A DNA stretch of 30,844 nt from Candidatus Pacearchaeota archaeon UBA284 (GTDB lineage Archaea; Nanobdellota; Nanobdellia; Pacearchaeales; UBA284), in assembly GCA_002499185.1 (NCBI GenBank), contig DAKN01000010.1, positions 4,546-35,389 of the forward strand. Direction: 5' to 3'. Under the pieces are notes generated by a model. That model did no database searches. It saw nothing but the letters and a program-made list of their open reading frames with translations, and was not told where the DNA came from. Each line of letters begins with the position of its first letter. Positions within the stretch are counted from its first letter, which is position 1. The position numbers and the translations under genes were made by a program. Below are positions 1 through 7,899 of this stretch, one piece after another.

Positions 1-614
1 AAGTCTTCCCAAAACCAAATTTTCTTATTATATTTCGGAGTGTATTTTGTTCCGAGAAGAGAATTGCTTAAATGAATATTTCCGCCAATTAGCATGCCCC
101 TCGCCTTCCCTTTTTTAATAATTTCTATTTTACCTGGGAAAACGTAATCTTTCTTTTTTTCTGTTAGTATCTCGAATAAGAATTCTTTTGCTTTTTTATC
201 TAACTTTTTTAAACTATGAAGATTTGGACCATGGAAAGTAATAAGTCCTGTTTTGCTATATATAGCTAATAACAATACGGTTATATCGCTGTAGCCTATG
301 AATATTTTCGGATTGTTTTTAATTGATTCATAATCAATCAAATCAAGCAATTGATTAGATGCTGCCCCTCCAGAGGCACACATAATTGCTTTAACCTTTT
401 TATCTTTAAACATTGCATTTAAATCAGATGCTCTTTCTTTAGCGCTGCCCGCGGAGTAATAAGACTTTTTGTATAAATTTTTGCCAAGCTTAACTTTGAA
501 CCCCCTATCTTTTAATATTTTTATGCAAGGCAATATTTCCCTTTCGTTAATTGGGCGAGATGGAGCAATCACTCCTATAGTGTCCCCTATTTTTAGTTTT
601 TTTGGTTTAATCAT
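1..614 (-). CDS. LD-carboxypeptidase (peptidase S66), C-terminus beyond window
   Basis: The frame starts with ATG at 614 and stays open to the left edge, so about 204 N-terminal residues are visible. It opens MIKPKKLKIGDTIGVIAPS, the usual S66 beginning, then shows ASGGAASNQLLDLIDY and GYSDITVLLLAIYS. The Ser of GYSD (about residue 109) matches the nucleophile position of the family; the Glu and His of the triad would lie beyond the edge. Family members hydrolyse the L,D bond between meso-diaminopimelate and D-alanine in muropeptides (LdcA) or cleave related peptides such as microcin C7 (MccF). The start lies 4 bases after the stop of the CYTH gene, so the two are probably co-transcribed. Which of the two roles applies cannot be told from the N-terminal half. 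Confidence 0.82.
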   Translation of the reverse strand, partial: MIKPKKLKIGDTIGVIAPSRPINEREILPCIKILKDRGFKVKLGKNLYKKSYYSAGSAKERASDLNAMFKDKKVKAIMCASGGAASNQLLDLIDYESIKNNPKIFIGYSDITVLLLAIYSKTGLITFHGPNLHSLKKLDKKAKEFLFEILTEKKKDYVFPGKIEIIKKGKARGMLIGGNIHLSNSLLGTKYTPKYNKKIWFWED

Positions 615-618
615 GATT

Positions 619-1197
619 TTAAAATCTTTTAATCATTCCTTTAAAGGTTATTTCTTTATAATCAAGTTCGTCTATGCCTTTTAATTTGTAAACCTGATTA
701 GTTGAAAATATTTTCTTATCTTCAGGATTTAATCCAAGTAGTTTTATGCCGTCGTCTATTTTCCCCCACGATGGAGCTTCAATTTCTAAATAAGGATCTA
801 ATTGAGGCCAGAAATCTATATCAAATTCAATGTCTTCAAGTAAGTATCTTATTCTTTTGTTTTCTTCATAGAATTTTTCAATAAATCCCATCCGATTTAA
901 TAATTCTGCTGTTTTTGTAAAATCACTTACTATAATTTCAACTTCTTCCATTGAATCATCGTTGGTTTTTCCATCAAAAGTTTTCACCCCAATTCTTTCT
1001 TTATAAGTAAGCGTGACTTTTTCTCCCTCATCTCTAAGTCTAATCCAAGCTCCCTTTTTATGTAACCTTAAATCCGGATAATCAAATGTCTTTCTCTTGT
1101 AAAGCTTTTCAAATATTTTTTTAGCTCCAATAGCTTTAAGCTTATTTTCCATTAAAACAGAATCTATATTCAAAAATTTAACTTCTATTTCCTCCAT
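619..1197 (-). CDS. CYTH-domain protein (CyaB / triphosphatase type)
   Basis: A 192-residue protein beginning with the CYTH signature ExExK (EIEVK, residues 3-7). Further charged strand motifs follow: RLHKKGAWIRLRDEG, VTLTYKERI, EEVEIIV, and late EFDIDFWPQLDPYLEIEAPS. These alternating Arg/Lys/Glu residues line the triphosphate and metal tunnel of CYTH enzymes. The family includes class IV adenylate cyclase CyaB, thiamine triphosphatase and inorganic triphosphatases; the ending with DPYLEIEAP is frequent in proteins annotated as class IV adenylate cyclase. Length is normal for a single domain. No clear Shine-Dalgarno sequence lies before the ATG. It leads a two-gene unit with the LD-carboxypeptidase. 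Substrate is not determinable here. Confidence 0.8.
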   Translation of the reverse strand: MEEIEVKFLNIDSVLMENKLKAIGAKKIFEKLYKRKTFDYPDLRLHKKGAWIRLRDEGEKVTLTYKERIGVKTFDGKTNDDSMEEVEIIVSDFTKTAELLNRMGFIEKFYEENKRIRYLLEDIEFDIDFWPQLDPYLEIEAPSWGKIDDGIKLLGLNPEDKKIFSTNQVYKLKGIDELDYKEITFKGMIKRF

Positions 1198-1244
1198 ATT
1201 TTTATATTTTAATCTTTAAAAGATTATATCTCTAAAAAACAAAA

Positions 1245-1345
1245 AACACCAACAATGGCATTATAATCGGAAGGTCTAGAACCACTATTATCCAAGCAGT
1301 GCAAGGGTTCTTTTGGGGTTTTGGCGATAACCAATTTAAGGTGTT
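1245..1345. other. Gene-free stretch with nested inverted repeats
   Basis: The 222-base gap between the CYTH and HAD genes has no ORF worth calling but contains two nested complementary pairs: AACACC (1245-1250) with GGTGTT (1340-1345), enclosing AGAACC (1278-1283) with GGTTCT (1306-1311). AGGTCT also occurs twice (1272-1277 and 1347-1352). It is visibly less AT-rich than the adjoining spacers. It could be a small structured RNA or the remnant of one. I do not recognise an RNA family, and it is not a tRNA. Confidence 0.25.
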
Positions 1346-1419
1346 GAGGTCTGGGTAAAATGAGGCAAATGAGACAGTAATAAAAAATATGTCTTTAAGA
1401 AAAAGATCAGTGGCGCTAT

Positions 1420-2037
1420 CTAAATTTTATTTTCCGCTTTTATAATTGCCCAAACATCTTTGACAATTTGCTCTTGATTTTTTGCTAAAACTGTTTTCAT
1501 TCCTAATTTTTCAGCTGGCAAAAGATTTTCTTCTTTGTCATCAATAAAAAGACACTCTTGTGGCCTAACATTCATTTCCCTAGCTACTAATTCGTAAAAT
1601 TCCAAATCAGGTTTTTTAAGTCCCCTTTCGCAAGAGAAAAAAAGATCATCAAATAAAGAGCATCCATTTATTTTTTTAATTATTTCTGCCTGATAAGGAA
1701 ACATATTAGATAAAATTGATAATCGAAATCCTTCGATTTTTAATTTCTCAATTAACTCAATTACTTCAGGAAAAAATACAAATTTATCCTTGTACATTTT
1801 TTTAGCCTTCTCTCCACATTTTTCCGGCATAACCTTACCCAGTGCCTCGGAAAATTCTATCCAAAATTTTTCCTCGGTTACGAGGTTTTTATCAAATTTT
1901 TCTATAATTGGCTTTAAGCGAGTGAAATTTTTTTCGTATTCTTCAATAGAAATTTTGTATAAGTCAATAATGTCTAGGGATAATTTCTGAGATTTTTTCA
2001 CCACGCCATCATAATCAAATATAATCGTTTTTATCAT
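1420..2037 (-). CDS. HAD-superfamily hydrolase (subfamily IA-like)
   Basis: A 205-residue haloacid dehalogenase fold protein. Motif I is FDYDGVV (nucleophile Asp8 and acid/base Asp10), motif II is LSNMFP, motif III the Lys of LKKPDLEFYE, and motif IV is CLFIDDKEENLLPAEKLGM. The helical cap lies between motifs I and II, giving the usual C1-cap arrangement of phosphoglycolate phosphatase and epoxide-hydrolase-like HADs. The likely activity is phosphate ester hydrolysis with Mg2+ in the cytoplasm; the substrate is unknown. It stands alone, with 222 bases downstream before the next stop and 280 bases upstream before the divergent hisC-like gene. It ends with TAG. Confidence 0.8.
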   Translation of the reverse strand: MIKTIIFDYDGVVKKSQKLSLDIIDLYKISIEEYEKNFTRLKPIIEKFDKNLVTEEKFWIEFSEALGKVMPEKCGEKAKKMYKDKFVFFPEVIELIEKLKIEGFRLSILSNMFPYQAEIIKKINGCSLFDDLFFSCERGLKKPDLEFYELVAREMNVRPQECLFIDDKEENLLPAEKLGMKTVLAKNQEQIVKDVWAIIKAENKI

Positions 2038-2317
2038 ATTTTTTTTGTTTAATTTTTACCATGCCTTTTAAATTAAAGATCTATTTTTTTGATTACTAAC
2101 CAGTAATGTTATAGACTTTTATTGCTTATGCGAAAGTTTTTGTTTTCCTCGTATATATTGTTATTATATCAAATATATTTCTTTGACTCAAGCCAATTTT
2201 TTCATTAAAAAATCCACGTCCTCCCATTAAGGTTAAACCCTATCAATATACTTTTGTCCTTTAATATGGTAAAATTTTTAATGTAAAAATGTATTTAAAT
2301 AATTATTATAACTATAA
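2038..2317. other. Intergenic region between divergent genes
   Basis: This 280-base AT-rich spacer separates the divergently read HAD and hisC-like genes and should carry both promoters. Several TATAAT-like boxes can be drawn close to position 2318 (for example within 2300-2315), but none has a convincing -35 partner at 16-18 bases, so I call no promoter here. No small ORF or strong hairpin was seen. Confidence 0.5.
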
Positions 2318-3403
2318 ATGAAAAATTTAGATTTAACAAAAATTATCAGAAAAGACATATTAAAAATGGCAACTTATAAGCCAGCTCCTTATTTGTTAGA
2401 CCTTGAAGAAAAATATAAACATTCTAAAAATGAAATAATAAAATTAGATCAAGGAGAAAATCCCTATGGCTCACCTACTGTGGTTAGAGCAGCACTTATT
2501 CGAGCTAAAAATATTTTCAATCTCTATCCTGATCCTGAATACAAAAAATTAAGATTGGCTATATCTAGTTATGTAGGGATGAACATAAAACATATTATGG
2601 TTGGATCAGGATCAGATGAGCTATTGGATTTGGTTTTAAGGATGGTGATTAATGAAGGAGATGAAATTATAAGTTGCCCACCCACCTATGGAATGTACCC
2701 CATGCTTATCAATTTGAATAAAGGGAAAAATGTTTTCATACAAAGAAATACTGATTACACATTGAGAATTGAGGAAATATTAAGCAAAATAACTAACAAA
2801 ACTAAAGCTATACTCATCTGTTCACCGAATAATCCAACAGGTAATGTCGCCACCGAACAAGAGATTAATATCCTGTTGAATACTGGAAAATTAGTTATTG
2901 TGGATGAGGCCTACTTTGAATTTTGTAATAAAACATTTATTTCAATGTGTAGGAAATATAATAACCTTATAATTTTGAGGACCCTGAGTAAGTGGGCCGG
3001 CTTGGCTGGTTTGCGGTTGGGTTATGTAATAATGTCCCCCCTGCTCATTAATGAGATTATAAAGATAAAACTTCCTTTTAATGTTAATTTATCAGCGGAA
3101 ATTGGAGGTATTGCGGCATTCAATAATATCTATTCTATTCAAAAAACAATTAAAAAAATCGTAAGCGAACGGGAAAGGGTTTATAATTCCCTAAATAAAC
3201 TTCCATTTCTTAATGTATATCCTTCTGAAGCAAATTTTCTGTTTATTAAAATTAATGGAAGTTTGTCGAAAATGAAAAATTATCTAGACAAAAATCTAAT
3301 ATTTCCTCGATATTACGACGAAGAAAATTCCTTAAGACTAACAATCGGAAAACCAGAACAAAATGATAAAATTATTATTTGTCTTAAATCCTTTATTAAA
3401 TAA
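2318..3403 (+). CDS. hisC: HisC-like class I/II PLP aminotransferase
   Basis: A 361-residue fold-type I aminotransferase matching histidinol-phosphate aminotransferase in length and motif order. It shows LDQGENPYGSP near residue 43 (substrate-binding N-terminal loop), GSGSDELLDL (96-105), CPPTYGMY, the cofactor-binding CSPNNPTGN (169-176), VDEAYFEF with Asp196 for the pyridine nitrogen, and SKWAGLAGLRLGY with the Schiff-base Lys225. The C-terminus has the family motif ANFLFIKI and ends with LRLTIGKPEQN. No other histidine-pathway gene is in the window, so the true substrate may be another amino acid or phosphorylated amine; CobD-type threonine-phosphate decarboxylases look similar. No Shine-Dalgarno is seen before ATG. 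Its 3' end overlaps the convergent aldolase-like gene by 8 bases. Confidence 0.8.
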   Translation: MKNLDLTKIIRKDILKMATYKPAPYLLDLEEKYKHSKNEIIKLDQGENPYGSPTVVRAALIRAKNIFNLYPDPEYKKLRLAISSYVGMNIKHIMVGSGSDELLDLVLRMVINEGDEIISCPPTYGMYPMLINLNKGKNVFIQRNTDYTLRIEEILSKITNKTKAILICSPNNPTGNVATEQEINILLNTGKLVIVDEAYFEFCNKTFISMCRKYNNLIILRTLSKWAGLAGLRLGYVIMSPLLINEIIKIKLPFNVNLSAEIGGIAAFNNIYSIQKTIKKIVSERERVYNSLNKLPFLNVYPSEANFLFIKINGSLSKMKNYLDKNLIFPRYYDEENSLRLTIGKPEQNDKIIICLKSFIK

Positions 3404-3971
3404 AAGGTTTTACAAATGGAAGAATGAAAGGTTTATTCTTGTCAGCAGATTCTATTAACAAATTAGTTGCCTCTAGTAAGCTCTGACCAATAGTCACAAC
3501 TCCGTGGTCTTTTAGAAAAATAGTACTTGTTTTTTTAAATAGAGGTATCATGCCGTAGCCTAGCTCAATTGTCCCGTACGGTATTTCTTTTGGAGTTGAT
3601 GGAATATTCTTGTCTTCCTTCGAGCCAACATTAACATGGGCTATAGCTTTTACATCAGGCATTTCTTTATATATAGTCCAGTGATTAATAGACTCCGAAG
3701 ACGGACCTTTTGAGCCCCAAAAATAAACTTTTTCACGATTTGCCTCTGCTACAAAAATAATTTCGTTTGAATGCAAGTTATCCAACGCTGACCCCGTGGA
3801 TGTAACTAATATACCTCCGGGAACCTTGATGCTTAAATTTCCGCCACTCCCGACTGCTAATCCGTTTTTACCTATTAGTTTACCACAATCTATAAATTCC
3901 TGGGCATATTTGTCTATTAATGCTTGTATATTTATTGAATCTGGTCTTGTCGCTCCATCTTCGTATTTCAT
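3396..3971 (-). CDS. Class II aldolase/adducin-family protein
   Basis: A 191-residue protein of the fuculose-phosphate aldolase / ribulose-phosphate epimerase fold. It shows GLAVGSGGNLSIKVPGGILVTSTGS, the N-terminal loop that binds the phosphate, then SSESINHWTIYKEMPDVKAIAHV, and LKDHGVV. Glu93 matches the catalytic Glu, and His112 and His156 match two zinc ligands. The family normally has HxH at the first metal site; here the second His is Asn114, so metal binding or catalysis may differ. Possible roles are sugar-phosphate aldol cleavage or methylthioribulose-phosphate dehydration-like chemistry. It is convergent with the HisC-like gene, with tails overlapping by 8 bases. Upstream is a 308-base AT-rich spacer. 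Confidence 0.72.
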   Translation of the reverse strand: MKYEDGATRPDSINIQALIDKYAQEFIDCGKLIGKNGLAVGSGGNLSIKVPGGILVTSTGSALDNLHSNEIIFVAEANREKVYFWGSKGPSSESINHWTIYKEMPDVKAIAHVNVGSKEDKNIPSTPKEIPYGTIELGYGMIPLFKKTSTIFLKDHGVVTIGQSLLEATNLLIESADKNKPFILPFVKPFI

Positions 3972-4279
3972 CTTATTTAGACTGCAAAATAGATAATCTA
4001 TTTTTTAAGCCGATTAATAATATTTTTAATAATTTTTTGAAAATTAATTTTAGCACAATTAACCAAGAAATGCTTGTCTGGCCCACATTCACGAGACCAT
4101 TATAACTACGCAACCATCTGAATAAGTTATTGATGATTTTACATTACTACTTTTATTATTTTTATCAATAGGTAAAATCAATCGCTATTAACAAGAAACC
4201 AAAAAATTAATTTCGGTATTTTTTCGGAATAAAAAAAGAACCCCAGATGCAAGATGCAAAAAGGGGTTTTATGTTGATA
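3972..4279. other. AT-rich spacer
   Basis: This 308-base gap has no ORF I would call. Its right end holds the minus-strand terminator of the kinase-methyltransferase gene (4231-4268). The remainder must include the promoter of the aldolase-like gene reading left, but I see no clear -35/-10 pair. There is no tRNA-like or repeat structure. Confidence 0.5.
4231..4268 (-). terminator. Rho-independent terminator of kinase-FkbM gene
   Basis: On the minus strand the stem AACCCC / GGGGTT (4263-4268 with 4239-4244) is followed by C and seven T (4231-4237). The loop contains GCATCT twice in a row. It starts about 12 bases after the stop codon at 4280. Confidence 0.7.
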
Positions 4280-5518
4280 TTATTTTTTAAATCCATAGGT
4301 GGTTTTATGTTGCGGAAATTCAGTTACAGTTTTATATCCGAATTTTCTCAAAATATTTTCCACATCTATTGATGTTTCTTCGCCATTTATAATATGGTAG
4401 GAAGCTATCGCAAGATTAACATTGTTATCCATTAAAACTTTCTTTGCGCCTTCTATTGCTCTAACTTCTGAACCCTCAATGTCCATTTTAATGAAATTAA
4501 CCTTGTTTATTCCTAATCTTTCCAACTCATTATCAATCGAAACGGCGGATATCTCTACGGCATGAGGACTTGCATTAAAGAAAAAAGATGCTCCAGCTGT
4601 GTGTTTGTTATTAAACTTGAGTGTTTTGTCTTTATTCCACAATGCTTTGTTTATGATTGTTACGTTTTTCAATCCATTTAATCTAATATTGCTTTCTAGT
4701 TTTCTGCAATTTTCCGTGTCAGGCTCAAATACAATGACTTTGCCTGTTTCTCCAACGACTTTTGCTGCATAAACAGAAAATGTTCCTTCGTAACCGCCCG
4801 CATCAATTACAGTATCACCCTGATTCAAATCGTAATGTTTTAAATAACCCAAATTTTCTTTATGAAATGAAGTTCTCCATGGCTTATACTCCATATCATA
4901 CGGTGTTAAATTATCACCAGACCAACTATTGAATTTTAATTTCTGACCATTAAAATTTATTTCTACGTAATCATTATGCCAAATTCTTTCCAACATTAAT
5001 TTTTGTAGATTTATTTTGATATCCTCGTCTGATAAATTTTCATTGTCTAAAATAATGTCGTAATCAAGGCAAATTTTCTTACTGTCAGCATAAATTTTGT
5101 CCAATTCTTTCTTCGTCCAGCTCACATGCGTACTTTTTGGCCTTTGTTCAAATCTTCTATGAACCAAGTTAATGGGGGCGTCGACATAGATTATCCTGAC
5201 ATCAGAAATTTGTTGAAGTTTTCTCAGAATATCTAAAGCATATGGCCTATTCATTGTATTTTCAAAGCAAATCTTTCCTTTTTTATCTAAAAATTCAAAA
5301 ATAGCTTTTTCGGCCAAAGGCTCAGCCAGTTTTAAAAAATCATTGGAATGACCTTTTTGTTTTTCAATAAAAATTTCTTCATATTCAAAAAAAGGAACAT
5401 CGAAATGATTTTCAATTAACCTGCCTATATGAGACTTGCCAGCAGCTATTGGGCCAACTAAAACAAAAGCTTCATTCATTCTGGATTTCTCAAGTTCCTC
5501 GCGAGACCCTGTCTCCAT
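4280..5518 (-). CDS. P-loop kinase / FkbM methyltransferase fusion
   Basis: A 412-residue two-domain protein. Residues about 14-175 form a small P-loop NTPase/kinase: Walker A GPIAAGKS (22-29), then CFENTMNRPYALDIL and IIYVDAP, resembling shikimate- or dephospho-CoA-kinase-like and nucleotide kinase folds. Residues about 180-410 form an FkbM-type SAM-dependent O-methyltransferase: DTVIDAGGYEGTFSVYAA (236-252) is the SAM site, VIVFEPD (261-267) the acidic strand, and FIKMDIEGSEVRAIEGA (342-358) the characteristic FkbM DxEG motif. FkbM proteins methylate hydroxyls of sugars or polyketides. The annotated ATG overlaps the preceding small ORF as TAATG; an internal Met14 directly before the kinase is an alternative start. 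It is last in a small operon. The fusion is unusual as far as I know, and the substrate is unknown. Confidence 0.78.
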   Translation of the reverse strand: METGSREELEKSRMNEAFVLVGPIAAGKSHIGRLIENHFDVPFFEYEEIFIEKQKGHSNDFLKLAEPLAEKAIFEFLDKKGKICFENTMNRPYALDILRKLQQISDVRIIYVDAPINLVHRRFEQRPKSTHVSWTKKELDKIYADSKKICLDYDIILDNENLSDEDIKINLQKLMLERIWHNDYVEINFNGQKLKFNSWSGDNLTPYDMEYKPWRTSFHKENLGYLKHYDLNQGDTVIDAGGYEGTFSVYAAKVVGETGKVIVFEPDTENCRKLESNIRLNGLKNVTIINKALWNKDKTLKFNNKHTAGASFFFNASPHAVEISAVSIDNELERLGINKVNFIKMDIEGSEVRAIEGAKKVLMDNNVNLAIASYHIINGEETSIDVENILRKFGYKTVTEFPQHKTTYGFKK

Positions 5519-5640
5519 TAGGACACCTCTTTTTTATGGAATATTATTAAAGCGAGGAAGTTTTCTACTTCTCCAACGAGCATGTTTGCTTTCTTGCTAA
5601 TATCGATAATGTTAGGTGGTTTAATTCTGACATTTATCAT
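5518..5640 (-). CDS. Small ORF B, 40 residues, coupled to kinase-FkbM gene
   Basis: A 40-residue reading frame starting MINVRIKPPN and ending FHKKEVS. Its ATG is preceded by GGAGG with five bases of spacing, the best Shine-Dalgarno in this part of the window, and its TAA overlaps the next ATG as TAATG, which suggests translational coupling with the kinase-methyltransferase. Its 5' end overlaps small ORF A by 20 bases in another frame. The sequence has a central hydrophobic stretch (NFLALIIF, residues 27-34) in a basic, helix-compatible context. I recognise no family. It could be a genuine small protein or a leader whose translation sets the downstream start. Confidence 0.5.
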   Translation of the reverse strand: MINVRIKPPNIIDISKKANMLVGEVENFLALIIFHKKEVS

Positions 5641-5767
5641 CTTTACCTCCTGGGTCTCGATGTGATGGAGGATAGGCTCCATCGCTCCTCGTCTTTACAA
5701 ACGATCCGCGGACTTTGGCATATCCGTCCTTCTTTAATGCGTGTTGAGTTTTTTCTTGTTTTGTCAT
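5621..5767 (-). CDS. Small ORF A, 48 residues, hydrophilic
   Basis: A 48-residue reading frame beginning MTKQEKTQHALKKDGYAK and ending GGKDDKCQN. GGAG lies 8 bases before the ATG. It is first in the operon behind the promoter at 5817-5845, and its end overlaps small ORF B, whose Shine-Dalgarno lies inside it. A six-codon mini-ORF (ATG at 5778) ends in ATGA over its start. The product is strongly charged, basic in the middle, with a Pro-rich SDGAYPPSHRDPGG segment and one C-terminal Cys. I recognise no family. Possibilities are a small regulatory protein, a peptide substrate for the downstream enzyme (inference only), or a leader peptide. Confidence 0.45.
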   Translation of the reverse strand: MTKQEKTQHALKKDGYAKVRGSFVKTRSDGAYPPSHRDPGGKDDKCQN

Positions 5768-5788
5768 CGTTGTTTCTCCATATTTTAA

Positions 5789-5812
5789 TTGTCAAAGAAC
5801 CCGCTCTGACAA
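5789..5812. promoter_or_regulatory. Inverted repeat at predicted transcription start
   Basis: TTGTCA (5789-5794) and TGACAA (5807-5812) form a 6-base inverted repeat with a 12-base GC-richer centre. It straddles the expected start point of the small-ORF operon, about 6 bases after the -10 box. It could be an operator or, in RNA, a 5' hairpin just before the first ribosome binding site. Confidence 0.35.
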
Positions 5813-5816
5813 CAAT

Positions 5817-5845
5817 ACTATACAATAAATTTAATAATTAAGCAA
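5817..5845 (-). promoter_or_regulatory. Promoter of small-ORF/kinase-FkbM operon
   Basis: The minus strand reads TTGCTT (5840-5845), a 17-base spacer and TATAGT (5817-5822), a good sigma-70-type match in the -10. The expected start near 5810 leaves a leader of about 43 bases before small ORF A. Confidence 0.5.
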
Positions 5846-5900
5846 TATCTTCCAGTTTTACATATTTGTCGTGTAATTTACCTTAAACGACTTTAATTTT

Positions 5901-5927
5901 AAAAAGAAAGGCTCCCATAAGGGAGCT
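5901..5927 (-). terminator. Rho-independent terminator of pheST
   Basis: On the minus strand GCTCCC (5921-5926 complement) pairs with GGGAGC (5911-5916 complement) around a TTAT loop, followed by C, TTTC and TTTTT. It begins 5 bases after the pheT stop. Confidence 0.85.
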
Positions 5928-5931
5928 TAGT

Positions 5932-7899
5932 TTAAATAATATTCGATCCAAAGGTTTTAAGGTGAGTATCTTTTGCTTCTTTATCTGATAGTTCTTCGTA
6001 AGTCACTCTTAAGGTATATCTTTTCTTTTCTTCCATCTGATAGATATCTGCGATATTAATACTCCAAATATTTTTTTTGTTTATCTTCTTTTCTAAATTG
6101 TCTAAATATTCAAAGATTGAATCTTTTTCATCTAATTCAATGTTTACATCCAAAGGAATTAATTTTTGAGTTAATTCTACTACCGGGTTATTGTCTACGC
6201 TGGTTAATAGTTTAGTAATTTTTTCAATATCAATTTCAGCAAAATAGATATTTAGCTTTGTTTCAGATGGAGTTAGTTTATAGAGAATGCCGATATTTTG
6301 ATTATTAACAAAGATATCCCAGCAAGATTCAGGATTAGATATTCTCGGTTTTAATTTAGATTCAAAGTATTTAACATTTTCAAATCCGAGTAATCTTAAT
6401 AATGATTCAACTTTGTCTTTGAATTGAGGTAAATTATTGTTTTTTGTTGCTGACAATATTCCCAATGACTCGTGCTCTAAGTAGTTTTTGCCGCTCTCTC
6501 CGAAGACCTTCCCTATTTCAAAGATGTCTATATATTCAACTCCTTTTTTGAAATATTCAGTCATTTGATTCAATAGTCCGGCGGCAATTGATTGTCTTAA
6601 ATGAGGAAACAAATCATTAACCGAATTCTGAGTAGTTATTTCTTTTAAATCAGAATAATTGAACTTGTCATTAATTCCCTTTTGAGTTAACGGCCAAGAT
6701 AATGTTTCGTCAAATCCCAAAGAGGTTAAAACGTCTCTTATCTTTTCCGCTAAAACAATATTCTTAGGAGTGATGTTTTTAACTATTTCCAAACAAGGAG
6801 TTTCATTGGTTGGAATATGATTATATCCGTATATCCTTATCACCTCTTCGGCCAAGTCTTCGGGTAAAGATACATCCATTCTTGAAGTCGGAGGAGTAAC
6901 TGTTAGTTTGTTGTTTTTAGAAATAACCTGGAAATTCAATCCTTTCAATATTCTTAGCGTATCTTTCGGGCTTATTTCAATTCCCGCCAATTTACTTGGC
7001 AATTCTTTATCAAATTGAATCTTCAGAGAAATGTATTTTTTAGGATAATAGCTAAATAAAGAACTGGCAACTTGTCCTCCGGCATATTTTAAAATCAAAG
7101 CAACCAGCATTTTCATGGCATAATCGGCTCCGTTCGGATCAAGGTCTTTTTCCAGTCTTCGGCTGGCTTCGGTTGTAATACTCAGGCTTCTTGAATTTTT
7201 TCTAATGATTGAACGGTCGTAAATGGCGATTTCAACAATAATTGATTTTGTCTTAATATCAATGCTGTCGGTTTTCCCGCCGATGATTCCCGCTAAAGCT
7301 AAAACACTATTATTGTCTCTAATAATGATTTCATTATTATTTAGTTTGGTAACCGAACCCAATAAGGTGGTTATTTCTTTAAAGCTGTTGTTTATAGACC
7401 AGCAGATAGATCCTTCTGTCTTATCAAAATCAATCAAGTGAGATGGATATCCGGTCATCATCATCACGTAATTAGAAAGGTCGACTAATAGTCCGGCACT
7501 GTTTAAGCCGTAAAAAGACATATAGTCTTTAAGCCATTCTGGAGATTCAATATTCTTAACATTATCAATCTTAATTGCTAATACTCTTTTTGTTTCTTTT
7601 TTAGTCTCAATTTTAATATCAAGCTTTTTAGTATTTTTACTGATTGGCTTTACTGTCGGAATATTTAATTTCAAATTGTAATAAGCGGCTACTTCTTGGG
7701 CCAGACCGATAACGGAAAGGCAATCAGCGCGATTCTGCCTGATTTCCAAGCTTAATAAATAATCTTTCTTCCCTTTATACGAAACTTCGGTAAAGCCATC
7801 CATCATGAATCCGGTCAAAGTTAAAGCCTCCCCTACTTCTTTAGGGCTGGCTTTTAATCTCGGAACTAATTCTTTTATTTCGCTATATAATACTTTCAT
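5932..7899 (-). CDS. pheT: Phenylalanyl-tRNA synthetase beta subunit, lacking EMAP domain
   Basis: A 655-residue beta subunit of the (alpha-beta)2 synthetase that charges tRNA-Phe. The N-terminal segment ends GFMMDGFTEVSYKGKKDYLLSLEIRQ split by function: strand, then NRADCLSVIGLAQEVAAYY, the conserved NRADxL motif. In most bacteria about 110 residues of an EMAP/OB-fold tRNA-binding domain sit between these two parts; here only about ten residues are present, which explains the length against about 800 usual. The B3/4 editing region (ASRRLEKDLDPNG), the B5 domain (SRMDVSLPEDLAEEVIRIYGY), the catalytic-like core and the C-terminal FDX-ACB anticodon-binding domain (from about 565, ending LRVTYEEL and LKTFGSNII) are intact. 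It overlaps pheS by 17 bases, so the subunits are translationally coupled. Confidence 0.93.
   Translation of the reverse strand: MKVLYSEIKELVPRLKASPKEVGEALTLTGFMMDGFTEVSYKGKKDYLLSLEIRQNRADCLSVIGLAQEVAAYYNLKLNIPTVKPISKNTKKLDIKIETKKETKRVLAIKIDNVKNIESPEWLKDYMSFYGLNSAGLLVDLSNYVMMMTGYPSHLIDFDKTEGSICWSINNSFKEITTLLGSVTKLNNNEIIIRDNNSVLALAGIIGGKTDSIDIKTKSIIVEIAIYDRSIIRKNSRSLSITTEASRRLEKDLDPNGADYAMKMLVALILKYAGGQVASSLFSYYPKKYISLKIQFDKELPSKLAGIEISPKDTLRILKGLNFQVISKNNKLTVTPPTSRMDVSLPEDLAEEVIRIYGYNHIPTNETPCLEIVKNITPKNIVLAEKIRDVLTSLGFDETLSWPLTQKGINDKFNYSDLKEITTQNSVNDLFPHLRQSIAAGLLNQMTEYFKKGVEYIDIFEIGKVFGESGKNYLEHESLGILSATKNNNLPQFKDKVESLLRLLGFENVKYFESKLKPRISNPESCWDIFVNNQNIGILYKLTPSETKLNIYFAEIDIEKITKLLTSVDNNPVVELTQKLIPLDVNIELDEKDSIFEYLDNLEKKINKKNIWSINIADIYQMEEKKRYTLRVTYEELSDKEAKDTHLKTFGSNII

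Noticed and set aside
1278..1311. tRNA-like or T-arm structure
   Set aside because: There is no GTTCRA-type T loop, acceptor pairing or anticodon arm of the right spacing.
5643..5825. A 60-residue minus-strand frame over the small-ORF region
   Set aside because: It starts inside the promoter-proximal leader without a ribosome binding site and shadows the better supported small ORF A in another frame.
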